Positions 25,840 through 38,348 of a stretch of DNA of 64,000 bases are shown here, piece after piece. Origin of the DNA: Cyclina sinensis. Lineage: Eukaryota > Mollusca > Bivalvia > Venerida > Veneridae. Below the pieces are notes generated by a model that saw nothing but the letters and a program-made list of their open reading frames with translations, had not been told where the DNA came from and did not search any database. A program made the translations under genes and the position numbers. Position 1 is the first letter of the stretch, and every line of letters begins with the position of its first letter. Location of the stretch: the NCBI GenBank assembly GCA_012932295.1, contig JAAONU010000013.1:38764627-38828626 (forward strand), in the 5' to 3' direction.

Positions 25840-28527
25840 ATGAACTTTTCTGAGTTATTTAGGCAGTCTAACCAAATATGCCGATTCTCCCTAGATGGGA
25901 AGTACCTGGCATCTGTTGTGGAGTTCCGATTAGTTGTCAGAGATGTTGAAACATTCCAGGTTTGTATTCATTTTTTGTTTCAGCATTTAATAATGCTGAC
26001 ATTGAGTTTTGGAAAAAAAAACTGTAGTTCTATGTATGCATTGCCTTTAAGCAGAATTTTACCAACCAATTTCCAGTTGAACACTGTCATAATGTTATAG
26101 ACTGTGAGAACTGACATGTTGTTTTTCAGAGTTATTGTTTTTATTTAACATTTGAAGTTAAGGACTGGTTAAACTTCATACATATTGTTTCATATATAAA
26201 CAACTGTGATCAAATGAAGTTTATATTTGGAATATTTTGATAATCTTTTTGTATATCATTACCTTATCCTACTCAAAAAGCCATTAGAATAAATAATTCA
26301 GAAATAATGTCACTTTCTTTCTTCAGATCCAAAATTTATTCAGTTGTATGGATACCATACAGTATATAGAATGGTCAGCTGATTCCCAGTTCATCCTGTG
26401 TGGTTTGTACAAGCGAGGTCTTGTGCAAGTCTGGTCTTTAGAACAACCAGATTGGAAGTGTAAAATAGATGAAGGCTCTGCAGGTCTGTGCGCTGTCAGG
26501 TATGCTGTCATTGTTGAGATCAGTGATTTTATAGACTTTGGAAGTAAAAGCATTAAACGACATAATCAAAACAGTTATAGTTGAAGATCTGAAGGACTAA
26601 TGCTAATCTGGCCATAGCATTGTACAAGTTGGACTGTCTGTAAAAATAGTTCTTAGAAAATCTGAACTAGCTGCAGAAAAATGAGTGGTTCTGAAAGAAA
26701 TTTAAGTGTTACTTTTGAATGTTTGAAGTACACTTTTGATCTTAAAACTTTGTTTTAATAATTGGGATGGTGAAGTCACAACATATTGATGTAAAATATC
26801 TTTACATAAGATATCTGACGAGATGGATTCCCTGTACTGTAACAGTGTCTTTCCATTCAGTATGCCTGAATCATGTATTCATCATCAAAAATAACTAAAC
26901 TCATATTATTTCCAGGTGGAGCCCAGACAGTCGTCATATCCTTACCACAGCTGACTTCCATCTTCGTATCACCGTGTGGTCTCTTGTCACCAAGTCTGTC
27001 TCATACATTAGATACCCCAAACAGTGCCAACAAAATATAGACTTTTCATCTGATGGGAGGTAAGTTTAAGTTTTCACTTCAACATTCAAGGATTGTCATT
27101 AAAATTTATTGTGTTGTTTTTTTTCTCTATATATTAGTAAAGCAATATTTCTGAATCAAATTTTGTTTTTATTAGAATGCTTCAAGCAATATTTAAAAGT
27201 TCATTTACCAGTATGCTTGTGCTGATACTGAAAACACTCAGTTTTGTTCCTTTACAGTCATATGCATGGTATCATTAGAAACTTTTCAAATAATTTATAA
27301 TATAAGCTCATTCAAATATAGCTATTACTGCCTTCCAAATAAAGGTTTTTTATCTTTTCACAACAGGAACACACTTGATAATCGCATATATTTTCATTCA
27401 TTTATACAAGGGAGTCAGAGGCAGATTTTCATAAGTAAACCTTGAATAATTTATCTGTATGAGTTTTATCATTTAAATTCTTCTGCTTCCTGACTAACAA
27501 TATCTAAGTAAGTTTGAGGAAGTTTTTGATAATTTCCATTTTCTTCATTTTTTATCCTTACCTATTTGTCGCATTTCAGAAGTCAAACTTTTTTTCTATT
27601 TTTAGGTACATGGCCCTTGCAGAGAGACGAGACTGCCAAGATTTTTTAAGTATCTTTGCATGTAGTTCCTGGGAGTTATTGAAACATTTTGAAAGCAGCA
27701 CTGAGGACTTGGCCGGACTGCAGTGGTCACCTGACAGTTCAGTCCTTTGTGTATGGGATGCACCACTCAATTATCTGGTTCTGCTGTATTCAGTTGATGG
27801 CAGATGTCTTGCAAAGTTTAGTGCTTATGACTATGCTCTTGGTGTAAAAACACTCTCTTGGTCACCAACAAGCCAGTTTCTGGCTTTGGGAAGCTATGAT
27901 GAAAAATTAAGACTTCTCAATCATGTGACATGGAAGACAATTACCACATTCAGTCATCCTGAAACTGTGAATGAAAATTCCGCTGTTGTGTATAAAGAGG
28001 TAGAAACACGTGCCCCTCAGCCAGTTAAAAGTGAACTCACTGATATTCCAACCACGGCTTTGTTCTCACCTCTGAGTAAATATGAAGTTCAAACCTGCCC
28101 AGTGACAATACCAGTAGTTAAACCCGACACAAATAAGGCAAATCCTAAGAGAGGTGTAGGGATTGCTGCTTTCAGCAAAGACTGTAGATACATGTTTAGC
28201 AGGAATGACAACATGCCACACACCCTGTGGATCTGGGACATCCAGAAGCTTACAGTATGTGCAGTTGTAATCCAGTCTGCTCCAATTAAACATGTAGAAT
28301 GGGACCCAGTCAGAACAAGACTGGCTCTCTGCACAGGTGTGAACAAGCTGTATATGTGGTCTCCAGCTGGAAGTTTGTGTGTAGAGGTACCAGTGGAAGG
28401 AACATTCCAGGTCCATTCTTTAAAATGGCATCCAGATGGTGGGTCTTTGCTGTTACTGGGCAAAGATATGATGTGTATTTGCTACCTGAATGACATTGAA
28501 AATGATGCAGCAGATCCTGGGGAGTGA
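25840..28527 (+). CDS. WRAP73: WD repeat protein WRAP73 (WDR8)
   Basis: Coding exons 25840-25959, 26327-26499, 26916-27059 and 27606-28527 join in phase to 452 residues; vertebrate WRAP73 is about 460. In animals and fission yeast it works with SSX2IP/Msd1 at centrosomes and spindle poles to anchor microtubule minus ends, and it supports ciliogenesis. Family signatures, in order, are [129 protein letters not shown] and LWIWDIQKL. These make up a WD40 propeller. An acceptor at 25834, just before the ATG, implies an upstream 5' UTR exon. The last exon encodes two thirds of the protein without introns. No break is seen. Confidence 0.96.
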
Positions 28528-29804
28528 TATTGTCTGGATTCTATTCTAAAGAATTGACTGTGATATTCCAAATTGTCAACAAACATAGAGTGCTGTATTC
28601 TAGTTTAATTCTTGCTCTAACCCATATATGTTTAGATAGCAGGTTGTCAGTGTGGATAACAATTTAGATTGCTCATGTATAGAGAGCATAAAGAAAGTCT
28701 ATTGTAAGAACTATTGTATCAAAGGGTACTATTTAGCTTAGAAGAAATGATGATATTTTACTGTTAATTGTCAAATAACATGCTAAATTAGTATTAGACA
28801 TGGTGTAAAAGATTCCAAACTAAACAAGTCAATTATTAATTAAGTGAATAGTCTGAAATAAACATGATTGACTTTGGCTTTTACAGTATCTATATACATG
28901 TTGAAAAATAATAAAACTGCTTCCAGCAAAATGTTTTAATCTAAAAATAATGACATGATTATTTCATCTGAATAATTATTTAAATGAAGATGGTGTGTAT
29001 ACTAACAATTAAAACTTCAATGTTAAAGTGATGGTTGAAAAAAGTCATTTAAGGGGGAAAGGAATTAATGATAGAGTACTCAAAATCTGAATATACATAT
29101 TAGACAGAATAGTTTTAATACAAATGATATATTCATTCAGATATAAATGTAATTCAATATATATTTGACAAAATAAAGTTTTTGTAACTTCTGTTAATAT
29201 TTTCATATTATTTTAAAGTAGTCAAGTTAGGCATGTCAGTTTATAGTTTTTTGACTCTAGCTATCAGTTGAATGTTTTTAGCTCTTTAAGTGATTGGTTT
29301 CACGTGGAAGGCTTACATGTGTATCTCCAGAACACATTGAAAAAAAACTTGGGTAGCTTTCATTGGCCTAACACAAAGTGTGGTTTAAATAAATCTTTGG
29401 CTTAGTTGAGATCTCACTATGTAAGAATTGTTCAATGTCTCCTTATCAAAATAAAGTAGTCAAAGTTAAAAAAGAAAAATCAGTTTTTACTGATCTGTAC
29501 TCCTAGAAATAAAAAGATCCCATCTTCAGTTTAATTATATCCACCGTGAAAATAGTTTTTATAACTTAAAGGTAGACTGTGAGAAAGATTTTCATTCATA
29601 TCTTAGAAGTGATATAAGCCTTTGTTACATAGAAGAGACATGATTTCTGACCATTCACTGTATTTTCAGTATCTTGACCATGCATCTTGGTTATTTGGGA
29701 GGAATATAACTTCTTAAAGAGGCTGTACTCCAGATTTGACATAAAAAAATTTTTTTCATAAATTATATATTTAGATGCCGTGAGATTATAACAACATAAT
29801 ATTT
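28528..29804. other. WRAP73 3' UTR and flank
   Basis: AT-rich non-coding sequence. Polyadenylation hexamers AATAAA at 28910-28915 and 29172-29177 are candidate message ends, giving a 3' UTR of about 0.4 or 0.65 kb. Nothing else is supported up to the repeat element. Confidence 0.5.
28910..28915 (+). terminator. candidate WRAP73 poly(A) signal
   Basis: AATAAA about 385 bp after the stop codon, in AT-rich sequence. The site at 29172 is an alternative. Confidence 0.45.
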
Positions 29805-30835
29805 ATGCCCCCTCTTCAAAGAAGTGGGGGTATATTGCTTTGCATTTGTCTGTCCGTCGGTCCGTAGACCAAATGGTTTCCGACCAATAACTAAAGGATG
29901 CTTAGGCCTAGGAACTTCAAACTTGGAAGGATGATTGTCCATCACCAGTAGATGACCCCTATTGATTTTGGGGTCAAGGGGTCAAAGGTTAAGGTCACAT
30001 TGACCTTGTAGGTAGAAACGGTTTCCGACCAATAACTAAAGAACGCTTAGGCCTAGGAACTTCAAACTTGGTAGGATGATTGTCCATTACCAGTAGATGA
30101 CCCCTATCGATTTTGGGGTCAAGGGGTCATTAGGTCAAGGTCACATTGACCTTGTAGGTAGAAACGGTTTCCGACCAATAACTAGAGAACGCTTTGACCT
30201 AGGTACACCAAACTTGGTAGGCTGGTTGGTCATCACCAGTAGATGACCCCTGTTGATTTTGAGGTCATTAGGTCAAAGGTCAAGATCACAGGGACCTTCA
30301 TCCTAAAAATGGTTTCCGATCAATAACTAGAGAATGCTTTGACCTAGGTTCACCAAACTTGGTATGCTGGTTGGTCATCACCAGCAGATGACCCCTGTTG
30401 ACTTTGAGGTCATTAGGTCAAAGGTCAAGATCACAGAGACTTTCATCTTAAAAACGGTTTCCAATCAATAACTAGAGAACGCTTTGACCTAGGTTCACCA
30501 AGCTTGGTATGCTGGTTGGTCATCACCAGTAGATGACCCCCTATTGATTTTGAGGTCATTAGGTCAAAGGTCAAGCTAACAGAGACTTTGACTCTAAAAA
30601 TGGTTTCCAATCAATAACTAGAGAATGCTTTGACCTAGGTTCACCAAACTTGGTATGCTGGTTGGTCATGACCAGTAAATGACCCCTATTGATTTTGAGG
30701 TCATTAGGTCAAAGGTCAAGGCCACAGTGACCTTGATCCTAAAAACGGTTTCCGATCAATAACTAGAGAACACTTTGGCCCAACCACAAGCAATTAGGTG
30801 CTGCCGGGGGGCATTTATGTTTTACAAACATTTCT
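29805..30835 (+). mobile_element. non-autonomous element with about six 145-bp tandem units
   Basis: The left end has TTTATGCCCCCTC, a short GGGGG counterpart and TCTGTCCGTCGGTCCG. The right end has GCCGGGGGGCATTTATG and finishes CATTTCTTGTTT. Unit starts (GGTTTCC) fall at 29875, 30020, 30166, 30311, 30456, 30602 and 30747, so the spacing is 145-146 bp throughout. Units contain AATAACTARAGAA, TTTGACCTAGG, CAAACTTGGTA, GGTTGGTCATCACCAG, TAGATGACCCC and AGGTCA direct and inverted repeats. There is no coding capacity. The layout (unique ends, core of tandem units) resembles mollusc pearl elements and Helentron-type non-autonomous elements; that class is inferred. Confidence 0.8.
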
Positions 30836-31420
30836 TGTTTACTTCAAAACTGATTATAAAAGTCAAAATAGAATAAAAATATTTTTTCGCTCCAGCCTGA
30901 TTTGAACTCTGGACCCTCATGTTAACAAAATATTTCCAATGCTTTTACTGTCACCACCATCGCCGTATGTGATATTACAGATATTTACTTTAAATCTTAT
31001 ACGATATAGTTATACCGTCGCGTTACGGTATAGCACTTTGAAAGGGGAAAAATCAATTTATAATGTAATTATTTGACTTATTTTCTGTCAGTAAGTTATT
31101 TTTTAAGCAGTGGTCATAAATATTACAAGAAATTTAAAATACAAGAAAACTTTCTTTTTTTGTCATCTGGAGCACAGCCCCTTTAAAGAATCCAAAAATG
31201 TGCATGCTTGAATAATGGGAGCTATGTTTATAATCATTCTAAAAGCTGTATCGAGATTTAACTCTAGGTTTATACTTGTAATGTAAGTAACTGCTCACAT
31301 GGGCGGCTTTGAATGGACAGATTGTCGAGACATTTTGTAAGGAAATAAACCTACATTAACAACTTCATTTCTAAAGCAAAAGGTAAGCTTTTAAGAAACA
31401 CAGCACTTTTCAGTGACCAT
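30836..31420. other. intergenic / probable 3' UTR of the minus-strand GalNAc-transferase gene
   Basis: No coding sequence. A minus-strand AGTTCAAATC segment near 30900 resembles a B box and could be a decayed SINE. I see no clear minus-strand AATAAA close to the stop codon at 31421. Confidence 0.4.
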
Positions 31421-34123
31421 TCACTTGATCTTTACTGGTTCCCAAATCCACTTCTGTGAGTCAGATGTGGAACAAGGTTTAGCACTAACACCTGAACTTT
31501 TGGTCTCGGCAGTCAGACAGTTTCCACTAGAGCTGTACATTAAGGTATAGTCTGTCTCATTGTAGATCCATTCTTTATCTACGTTGTTTAGAAAATGGTC
31601 ACAATGTTTAAACATGACTTTATTATTTATTGCAACGTACACGCATTGCCCTAGGTGTCTAAGTTCCGATTTCTCTGTAAGTTCAAACAGCTGCATTGAG
31701 CCTCTACCCTGGCAAGGATATTGTTTTGGTGAGTCATGATTTACATTTCTGTCCAAACATAAGTCAGTTTGAACGTTCTTGAACAATGCGATTTTCCTTG
31801 AATCTGTTGGGATATGGAAATCTGAAAATTCTCTGACTTTATCAAGAAAGTGCTGGAACGATTTGCACTGCATCCTCTCTCTGATCTTTACCCTTTCACT
31901 GATGTCCCCAATATTGACCTCACTTGGTTTCAGGTGCGAATAGTCATAGACTATTTGCCTGTAAGGTTCATCGACCCAGGTTTGTAGCAGACGATATTTA
32001 TTAACCATGCCAACATCATGAAGGTTCCATACAATCTGAAACAAAGATAACTACCTTTCATATTGATTGTTAGTAAACTGCTATTGGAAAAAGGTTTCCA
32101 ACAATCCGCAACCAACAAAGTATATATGGATAAAAAACGTTGAATAACAGTGTGGCCATACCACGTACCAGTATATGATGTCATTTAAGCTGTCGCAAGC
32201 AGCATTTTTACTCAATTCGGAGGAGAAAACTGCTGTAAGTATTTTATTTCTTCATCAATTTTAAGTGGATACAGTTGATGCGAAGCGTAAAATTGTGCCC
32301 TACATAGAGGTCCTAATAATTCTTTTGTCAGATGTACAGTTTTTCTTAACTCTCGGGAAATAAATAGTAAAAATATGTTTGCTATCGCGAAAAGCGCATC
32401 AGTTTTCCCAAATGTTAGAAAATTCTGTACATCTGACAAAAGAATCAATGTGTAGAGCATAATTTTCCGCTTCGCATGCGCTTATTATCGTTAAAATTAA
32501 TGAAGAAATAAAATACAGCAGTTTTTCTCTATTCCAAATCGAGGCAAAAAAATGCTGGTGGCGACAGCCTAAATGACATAATTTACCACGTGGTATGGCC
32601 ACACTGAATAAAGATGATTTGACAGCCAAGAAGCATTCTAAAGATGCGGTTAACATAGGATTTATGAAATAACTGCGCTTAGTACTTGTTAGCAAATTAT
32701 AACTTTAAATTTTAATTTAAAATTTTTTTTTTCCACTCTCTTTACACATGAATGAATGTAATGATTGTTCTTACCCGCCTGTACATATGGGCAACATAGG
32801 AGCACGGTATCATCTCAATCACGCCGCCACACATCCATACCTTCACGGACAACTCTATCTGTTCACTTCCCCATACCTTCATGCCAGGATCAAAACCACC
32901 AAGCTCGAGGAACCAAGATTTCTTCATAGCAATCATCATTCCCATAACACTACCCAACAACATTGGTTCTGTGAGATTCTTCCGTGAATTCCTGTACGCG
33001 CTATTATATCGCGCTTGCTCTTGTTCAAAATTCCAGGCGAAGAAAGGAAAATCAAATGCTTCTCCAAACGGTATGCGGTTATGCGAAATCATGAAATTAT
33101 CGTTACTAATTGCGCCAAGATTCGAACACAGTAGAGCCTTCGGGTTTTCTACAAGTCGGTTCAGTATGGGTTCCAACCAACCAAGGGACACTTCCATATG
33201 GCTGTCCATGCATATGAAATAATCGGCGTTACTCTGGTCTATCCCGGCCTGCCGTGCCATCATAAGGCCAACATTCTCTCGTTTTCTTATCAAAATAACC
33301 TTAGAAAGGCTGTTTACATGAACATCAAGTTTATGACTTAACTCGGATTCATTAGACGCATCATCCACGAGAACAATTTCCTCCAAAAGATTCTCAGGCG
33401 TATAAAACAGTATACCGTAAACCGTGCGCAAGAGAACACTCAGTCTCTCGTTCCTGAATGGTATAACAACACTTACTTTTGGCAGATTTTCTGAATAGAT
33501 TAATTTCCTGCACACTTCCGGTCTGTAATCTGGAAGTATGCGAGGAAATGGAACTGTGTCGCTTATGAAAGCATTATAATCGTACTTTTTGTAGTGTTCT
33601 CTTATTAGTTGTTTGTCTTCATCACTAAGAAGTTTTTCGTACACCACAGCTGTTCCATTGTGTCCTTAAATGAAACAAGAAGTCAAGTGAAAAGACGAAA
33701 ATATAGTTCTGTTTTTCTCTTCTGACTTTTTTAAAGATCAACATTCCGAACAGAAATTTAACAACCGTGAAACAAAATCAATCGTTTGTCGTCAAAGATA
33801 ATTTTAGTGGCGTCCTATCTTATCAGGATGTCGTTTCGCACGTAGATCTACAAGTAAAATTTTGAAAATATTCCACAAATATTCCATTATACAACCAACA
33901 GATATTGTGTTGAAATATTACCTGGGCCATATTGTAGAGGTTGCTGTATTATTGACAATGGCTCCATCGCTCTGGAACTAGGCCGTGCTTCCTTAACACG
34001 CACTGGACATTTAGTTGGTGTAACAGCTTTGCTGCCACGTGATGCACTGTCATCTATATGGAACAGCAAATAAAAGACGCATAGACAGTAGATGACTGTC
34101 AAAATACCGAAAATACTCCTCAT
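31421..34123 (-). CDS. divergent polypeptide N-acetylgalactosaminyltransferase
   Basis: Minus-strand coding exons 34123-33922, 33664-32775 and 32035-31421 join in phase to 568 residues, a usual GALNT length. Such Golgi type II enzymes start mucin-type O-glycosylation by moving GalNAc from UDP-GalNAc to Ser/Thr. Visible are a membrane anchor at about 3-24, a catalytic domain with SVVIPFRNERLSVLLRTV and EIVLVDDAS, the DSH metal motif at 221-223 in MDSHMEVSLGWLEP, the LGGFDPGMKVWGSEQIELS motif (WGSEQ at 332-336), His360 in CSYVAHMYRR, and a C-terminal ricin-type lectin domain (about 445-565) with CLD-like, GQC and QKW motifs. The usual WGGEN is WGSEQ, and the linker after HMYRR seems about ten residues short. 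It may be an active divergent paralogue or a pseudoenzyme, or a small exon may be missed. The first in-frame ATG is at 34123. Confidence 0.9.
32148..32606. mobile_element. palindromic MITE in the GalNAc-transferase intron
   Basis: CAGTGTGGCCATACCACGT at 32148 matches, inverted, ACGTGGTATGGCCACACTG ending at 32606. The arms continue inward for about 190 bp with mismatches: TATTTTATTTCTTCAT, GCGAAGCG and TTCTTTTGTCAGATGTACAG recur inverted on the right. AATAA at 32143-32147 and at 32607-32611 is a probable 5-bp target duplication. There is no coding capacity. CAGTG-type ends suggest a cut-and-paste family that I cannot name with confidence. Confidence 0.85.
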
Positions 34124-37100
34124 TTTCAAACAGTAATGCAATGCTACGTAAATCTTGTCGAGAGATTTCCATCTATAGACTCATCGATTAAGTCTATGAC
34201 AAACATTTATTTGAGTTAAAATCCATCTTTATTTCAGCATTTATTTTGTGATTACGTCAAAACGTATTGTTCTAGCTTGAAAAACATTACAAAAAATGAT
34301 TTAGTCTATGTCCATCATATCATTTGCATTGGATAACGGATTAAATGGAAACATATGTTTCCTTCGTTTGTAGAACGGTGAGCCCCTGGATTTTATTGCC
34401 TAAGCCACAGAATCCTTTCATACGTGGTATTTAAGACATCTATAATACCATATACATTAATAAACTATAATTCAACTGCACCATATACATCAATAAACGT
34501 ATATATGCAGTAAAGTTTCGCTAGTGAGACCACTATGGTTGTTTCAAAATCACGAGAAAATTAACAAGTTGTAGAATTTAAAAAAAAAAAAAAATGTGGT
34601 GACTAAGCAGTCTGACCAAAAACTTAAAATACCATATTGTCTTTGAGTCTGACTTATCAAACTGGGAAACTAAGAATGTGTTTATTGCGTTAACTTTTCA
34701 AAGTTCAATGTGTAAAACTGAAGGACTGAAGAAGTTACTCCTTAAATTGCCTCTTTGTTCTAAACAATTATCATTGTACCATTAAGTTCTGTTTTTCTTG
34801 CACACTGGAATATTTTCTGAGACTCGATTGGACATTAGAATTTGACGGTAGCCTACATGGCGTCATGAAGGCCGAAAGGCGCCAAAAGATTATTAAACCT
34901 AACGAGCGCTAGCTGGTTTCAAGAACTACCCGTGCGCTCTGTGACATGGATTCCTGTAGCAGTAGCTTTTTAGTAGGACTTTTATGTTTTTAAAGCTCAA
35001 ACTTTCTGTTAGTAGTAGTTTTAATTCTTTTGAATATATGTAATTTTAATGCAACAGTGCGTGTTCACGTCACGGTTTCTGTTACATAGATTGCCTTGCT
35101 TTCAAACGCAGATAAAGAAATGTACGTAGGCCATCCATGCCATCAGCTTTTAGTCTCACTATTTCGCCTCCGAAGGTGAACCCATTTTACAATCTGATTT
35201 TTTATTGTTAAAGGTTGAACAACTAAAAAATATCAGAATTATAAAATGGGTTCAACACTTTAAGCTTAATTAATTAGGCTAATCAGCTTTATACGAAAAT
35301 CGCTGCGTTTCACGATTCCTATTATTTTATAAAGTGTTGGTTTTCATATTAAAGAATTTAGGCGTGTAAGTTTCACATTAGAAACACAGAAAAAATATAC
35401 CAGCTGTTGACACGGGTCGTTAAACACCTTAGGTAGTAAGTCGGGTGTAACACACATCAAAGGGACGTAATTCAATGTATGTTTTCCTGTAACAAAACTC
35501 GGTCAACAACTTGTTGACATTTTCAGTAATTCTGATGAAACTAAGGTACGAAAAATGAATATTGATGGATGAAAAGTTACATAATTGGAAAAAGGAAAAG
35601 ATAATTGTACCAGGTAAGTTGATTTCCTTAAAACTTTCAAAATAAACGACAATTTATTCATAGTAACGTGGAGACCAGATAGTGCATTGTTAAAGGAGAA
35701 GTACCTCTCCACTATACTTTTAAAGGGGAAGTTTAATGGCTAGAAAGGGCGACAACTTATTTCCAGTTGAGTTTAGTTCAATATTCATTAGGTTTCAGAA
35801 GAAGGAATGACAGTGGTAATAAACATTTAATCAATTTTAACTATTTGATACTTATTGTTCTTTACACGTGGATACAGGCCAAACAAGTCTTGTTTGAGCC
35901 ATATTGCAGAAGTTTATGTTCTAAACACATTTGCCATAATGAGCAAAACAAATAGCCTATGTTTACTTAAAAGTATGTATATATTTTCGCTTAAACGTAG
36001 CCAAGAAATTTTCATGTTTTGTATAAGTGTCCGTTCTTTATTCGTCTAGTTTCGGTTAGATTTTGTACAGCTACGGTTAATCAACTTGATATGACTCGTT
36101 TTATGCATAAAAAAATAATCTGTCCATGTAGTGTTGAGTAGCGGTTATATGGTTCTATCATTTTCTCCCAAGGTCACTAGTTCAATTACTGGATATGTCT
36201 AGAGAGCGATTAGTTCAAGTTGAGAAAATACATGAAGTACTGTGCTTAGCAAATTTCGATTTCTTCTGACCAAGACGATGATAGGATGTCATTAGAGTAA
36301 AGTTGTACTCTAACTTCAATGATTACTTGCCGAGTTATTTCCGTATTTATATGATCAAGCGTGTCAGGAACTCGGGAGGCTTTGGTAAAATTAAAACTTC
36401 GAAAGATCTGCACTTAACTTTTCTAGATGGGACAACTTATTTATATATGTCTTAGGCATACAAGGATTGAGAGTCTTAAAGACTACGTTTGAAGACATAT
36501 CAGCTATTTGAGGATGTTCAAATAGAGAAGCATTTGCTATGGGTATTAAACTCAGAGTTCGAATAACTCAACCTTTAAGTGTAATCCTTTTCATGCAAAA
36601 CTGCATCCATGGTGAGGTATTATGTATGTGAACAGGCTTAAATAAAATCGAATTGATTAATATACGCATGGTATCTAATACGAGCTGGAACTTACATGGA
36701 AATAAAATATATTCAAATGAGCATTGATCGGTCGTAACCTTTTTGGATCAATTGTCACACAATCGATCCAATGTTACTAAAGGCACAAAGTTTATTACAA
36801 ATCACCTATAAACTACCAGAATTTTATGCCAACCATCAAAAAAAATAGTTCTATCTTTTCAAATATTTAAAATCAGAGGTTGAGAAGTTCAGTGATCATT
36901 TAGCAATATATAATTTTTTTTCTGTCTAGTGTTCTGTGTAGCGCAGTGATTCACTCTGCTGTTTCTAGAATATACGTTATTCAACGTGTGTTCAGGTCAT
37001 GACCTGGCCTAGTTACGAAACGATGCAGTTTGATTAGACGAAAAGAATGTTATAATTAGATATTTTGGAAGTAAAGAGCAGTGACTGTTTATTTTTAATG

Positions 37101-38348
37101 AGTGATTTATCTGATTATACTTACGTAGTGTATTTTATTTATCTTTTAAGACGTTTAGTTTCTAGAGCGGACTTACAAGACGTGGCCGAGTTCGCAAAAA
37201 ACGGGAATAACGAGAATAAACAGTATGAAATTCGTTTCCAACACGTGCCAAGTTTACAAGAAACTTTAATGTAGATTTTAAGACAATCGATCCATCCTAC
37301 AAAGCCATAAAGTTCATTGTTATTTCTTTACCATCAAGACTGTTTAGGCTTGATCTCAATTTATCGCTTTAAACATGAAAACAAAACAAACAAAGATGAT
37401 TTAGTCGAAATACCAAGGGACCCTATTGCTTCGAAGCTTAATTTAGAAACGAGTATGATTCTGCTGTTCTGCTCTCCTGTAAATATTTTATTTGTTGGTA
37501 ATTGTGGCAGCCTCATCTCTTATTAACGTGCAAAGTATTTGATGAGGCATAGTTACATCAATTCATTTGGATTTTTCAGGGGGATGATTTTTACTTAAAA
37601 CCTTTGTAAAGGAATTTAGTTTGCCCGATACTTTATACGTTTTATGTAGCTTAGATGAGATAAAAAGTTAATGGTTAGAAAAAAAAATCTGAAACTACTG
37701 AAATGTTGCTATCGCATGATGCATGTTGTAGTTATGAGCTTTGTATTATATCGACAAAATGCAGTTAGGAATAATCTAAAACCTGTTACATTTAGATCGA
37801 AGATTGTCGGTTAGTGAAATATCCACCTTTTCAGTTTATACCCAGGCGTTTATGAGTTGAAGTATCTTATATGGAAATAACGGTATTCTTTGTTTACAGA
37901 TTCCCAAAGAACAACCCGAAATATCATCCATTTCCGTGGAGGCATTCTGTTATTGGAATAATATGTTGTGAACTTTACTCGCTGTGGAGATTGATCTTGA
38001 AAATGACAGTTAAGGAAGGTATATTGTTTTGTTTGTTGTATCTTCTAAGATGATTATGTTTTTCTTTTTATTGGCGAAGGGGGACTGAGTCAGAGTTTGC
38101 TGAATGTCATTTTTTGCCGTTTGAATTCGAGAAGTTTTCGGATCCTGTACAGGTCATGATTTAGTAATAATAACGTCTTTAGACGCACATCAACTGAAAT
38201 GTCATAATTAGTCAAGTATTTTCAAAATAAGTTAACATAAACGCGTCGTTCAACTAGAGCTCACAAGCCGTGCAAGTCATTTAGTGTTTTGCTGATTGAA
38301 TTTTCTGCTGTTTTCTGAATGTTTTAAGAGGAAGTTTCTTTAAGAGCG
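34124..38348. other. intergenic, nothing coding supported
   Basis: No exon with both splice sites and protein-like composition could be supported on either strand. Apart from the hairpin at 35175 and an A-run at 34580, no structure was noted. Non-coding first exons of the gene at 38349 could lie here. Confidence 0.45.
35175..35257. repeat. short inverted repeat / stable hairpin
   Basis: GGTGAACCCATTTTACAAT and CTGATTTTTTATTGTT on the left are mirrored by AACTAAAAAATATCAGAAT and TATAAAATGGGTTCAAC on the right, around a short loop. Arms are about 37 bp with a few mismatches and bulges. It could be a MITE remnant or a transcribed hairpin such as a microRNA precursor. Confidence 0.6.

Noticed and set aside
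27514..27605. Upstream part of the open frame joined to WRAP73 exon 4 as coding
   Set aside because: It is intron: a TTTTTAG acceptor ends at 27605, and the family sequence [10 protein letters not shown] starts exactly there in the phase set by exon 3.
29763..29945. Short minus-strand frame in the repeat element
   Set aside because: It lies wholly in the repeat's left end (the GGTCCGT region) and has no counterpart in other copies.
34124..34141. GalNAc-transferase start at 34141
   Set aside because: That position is TTG. ATG at 34123 directly precedes the membrane anchor, as usual for the family.
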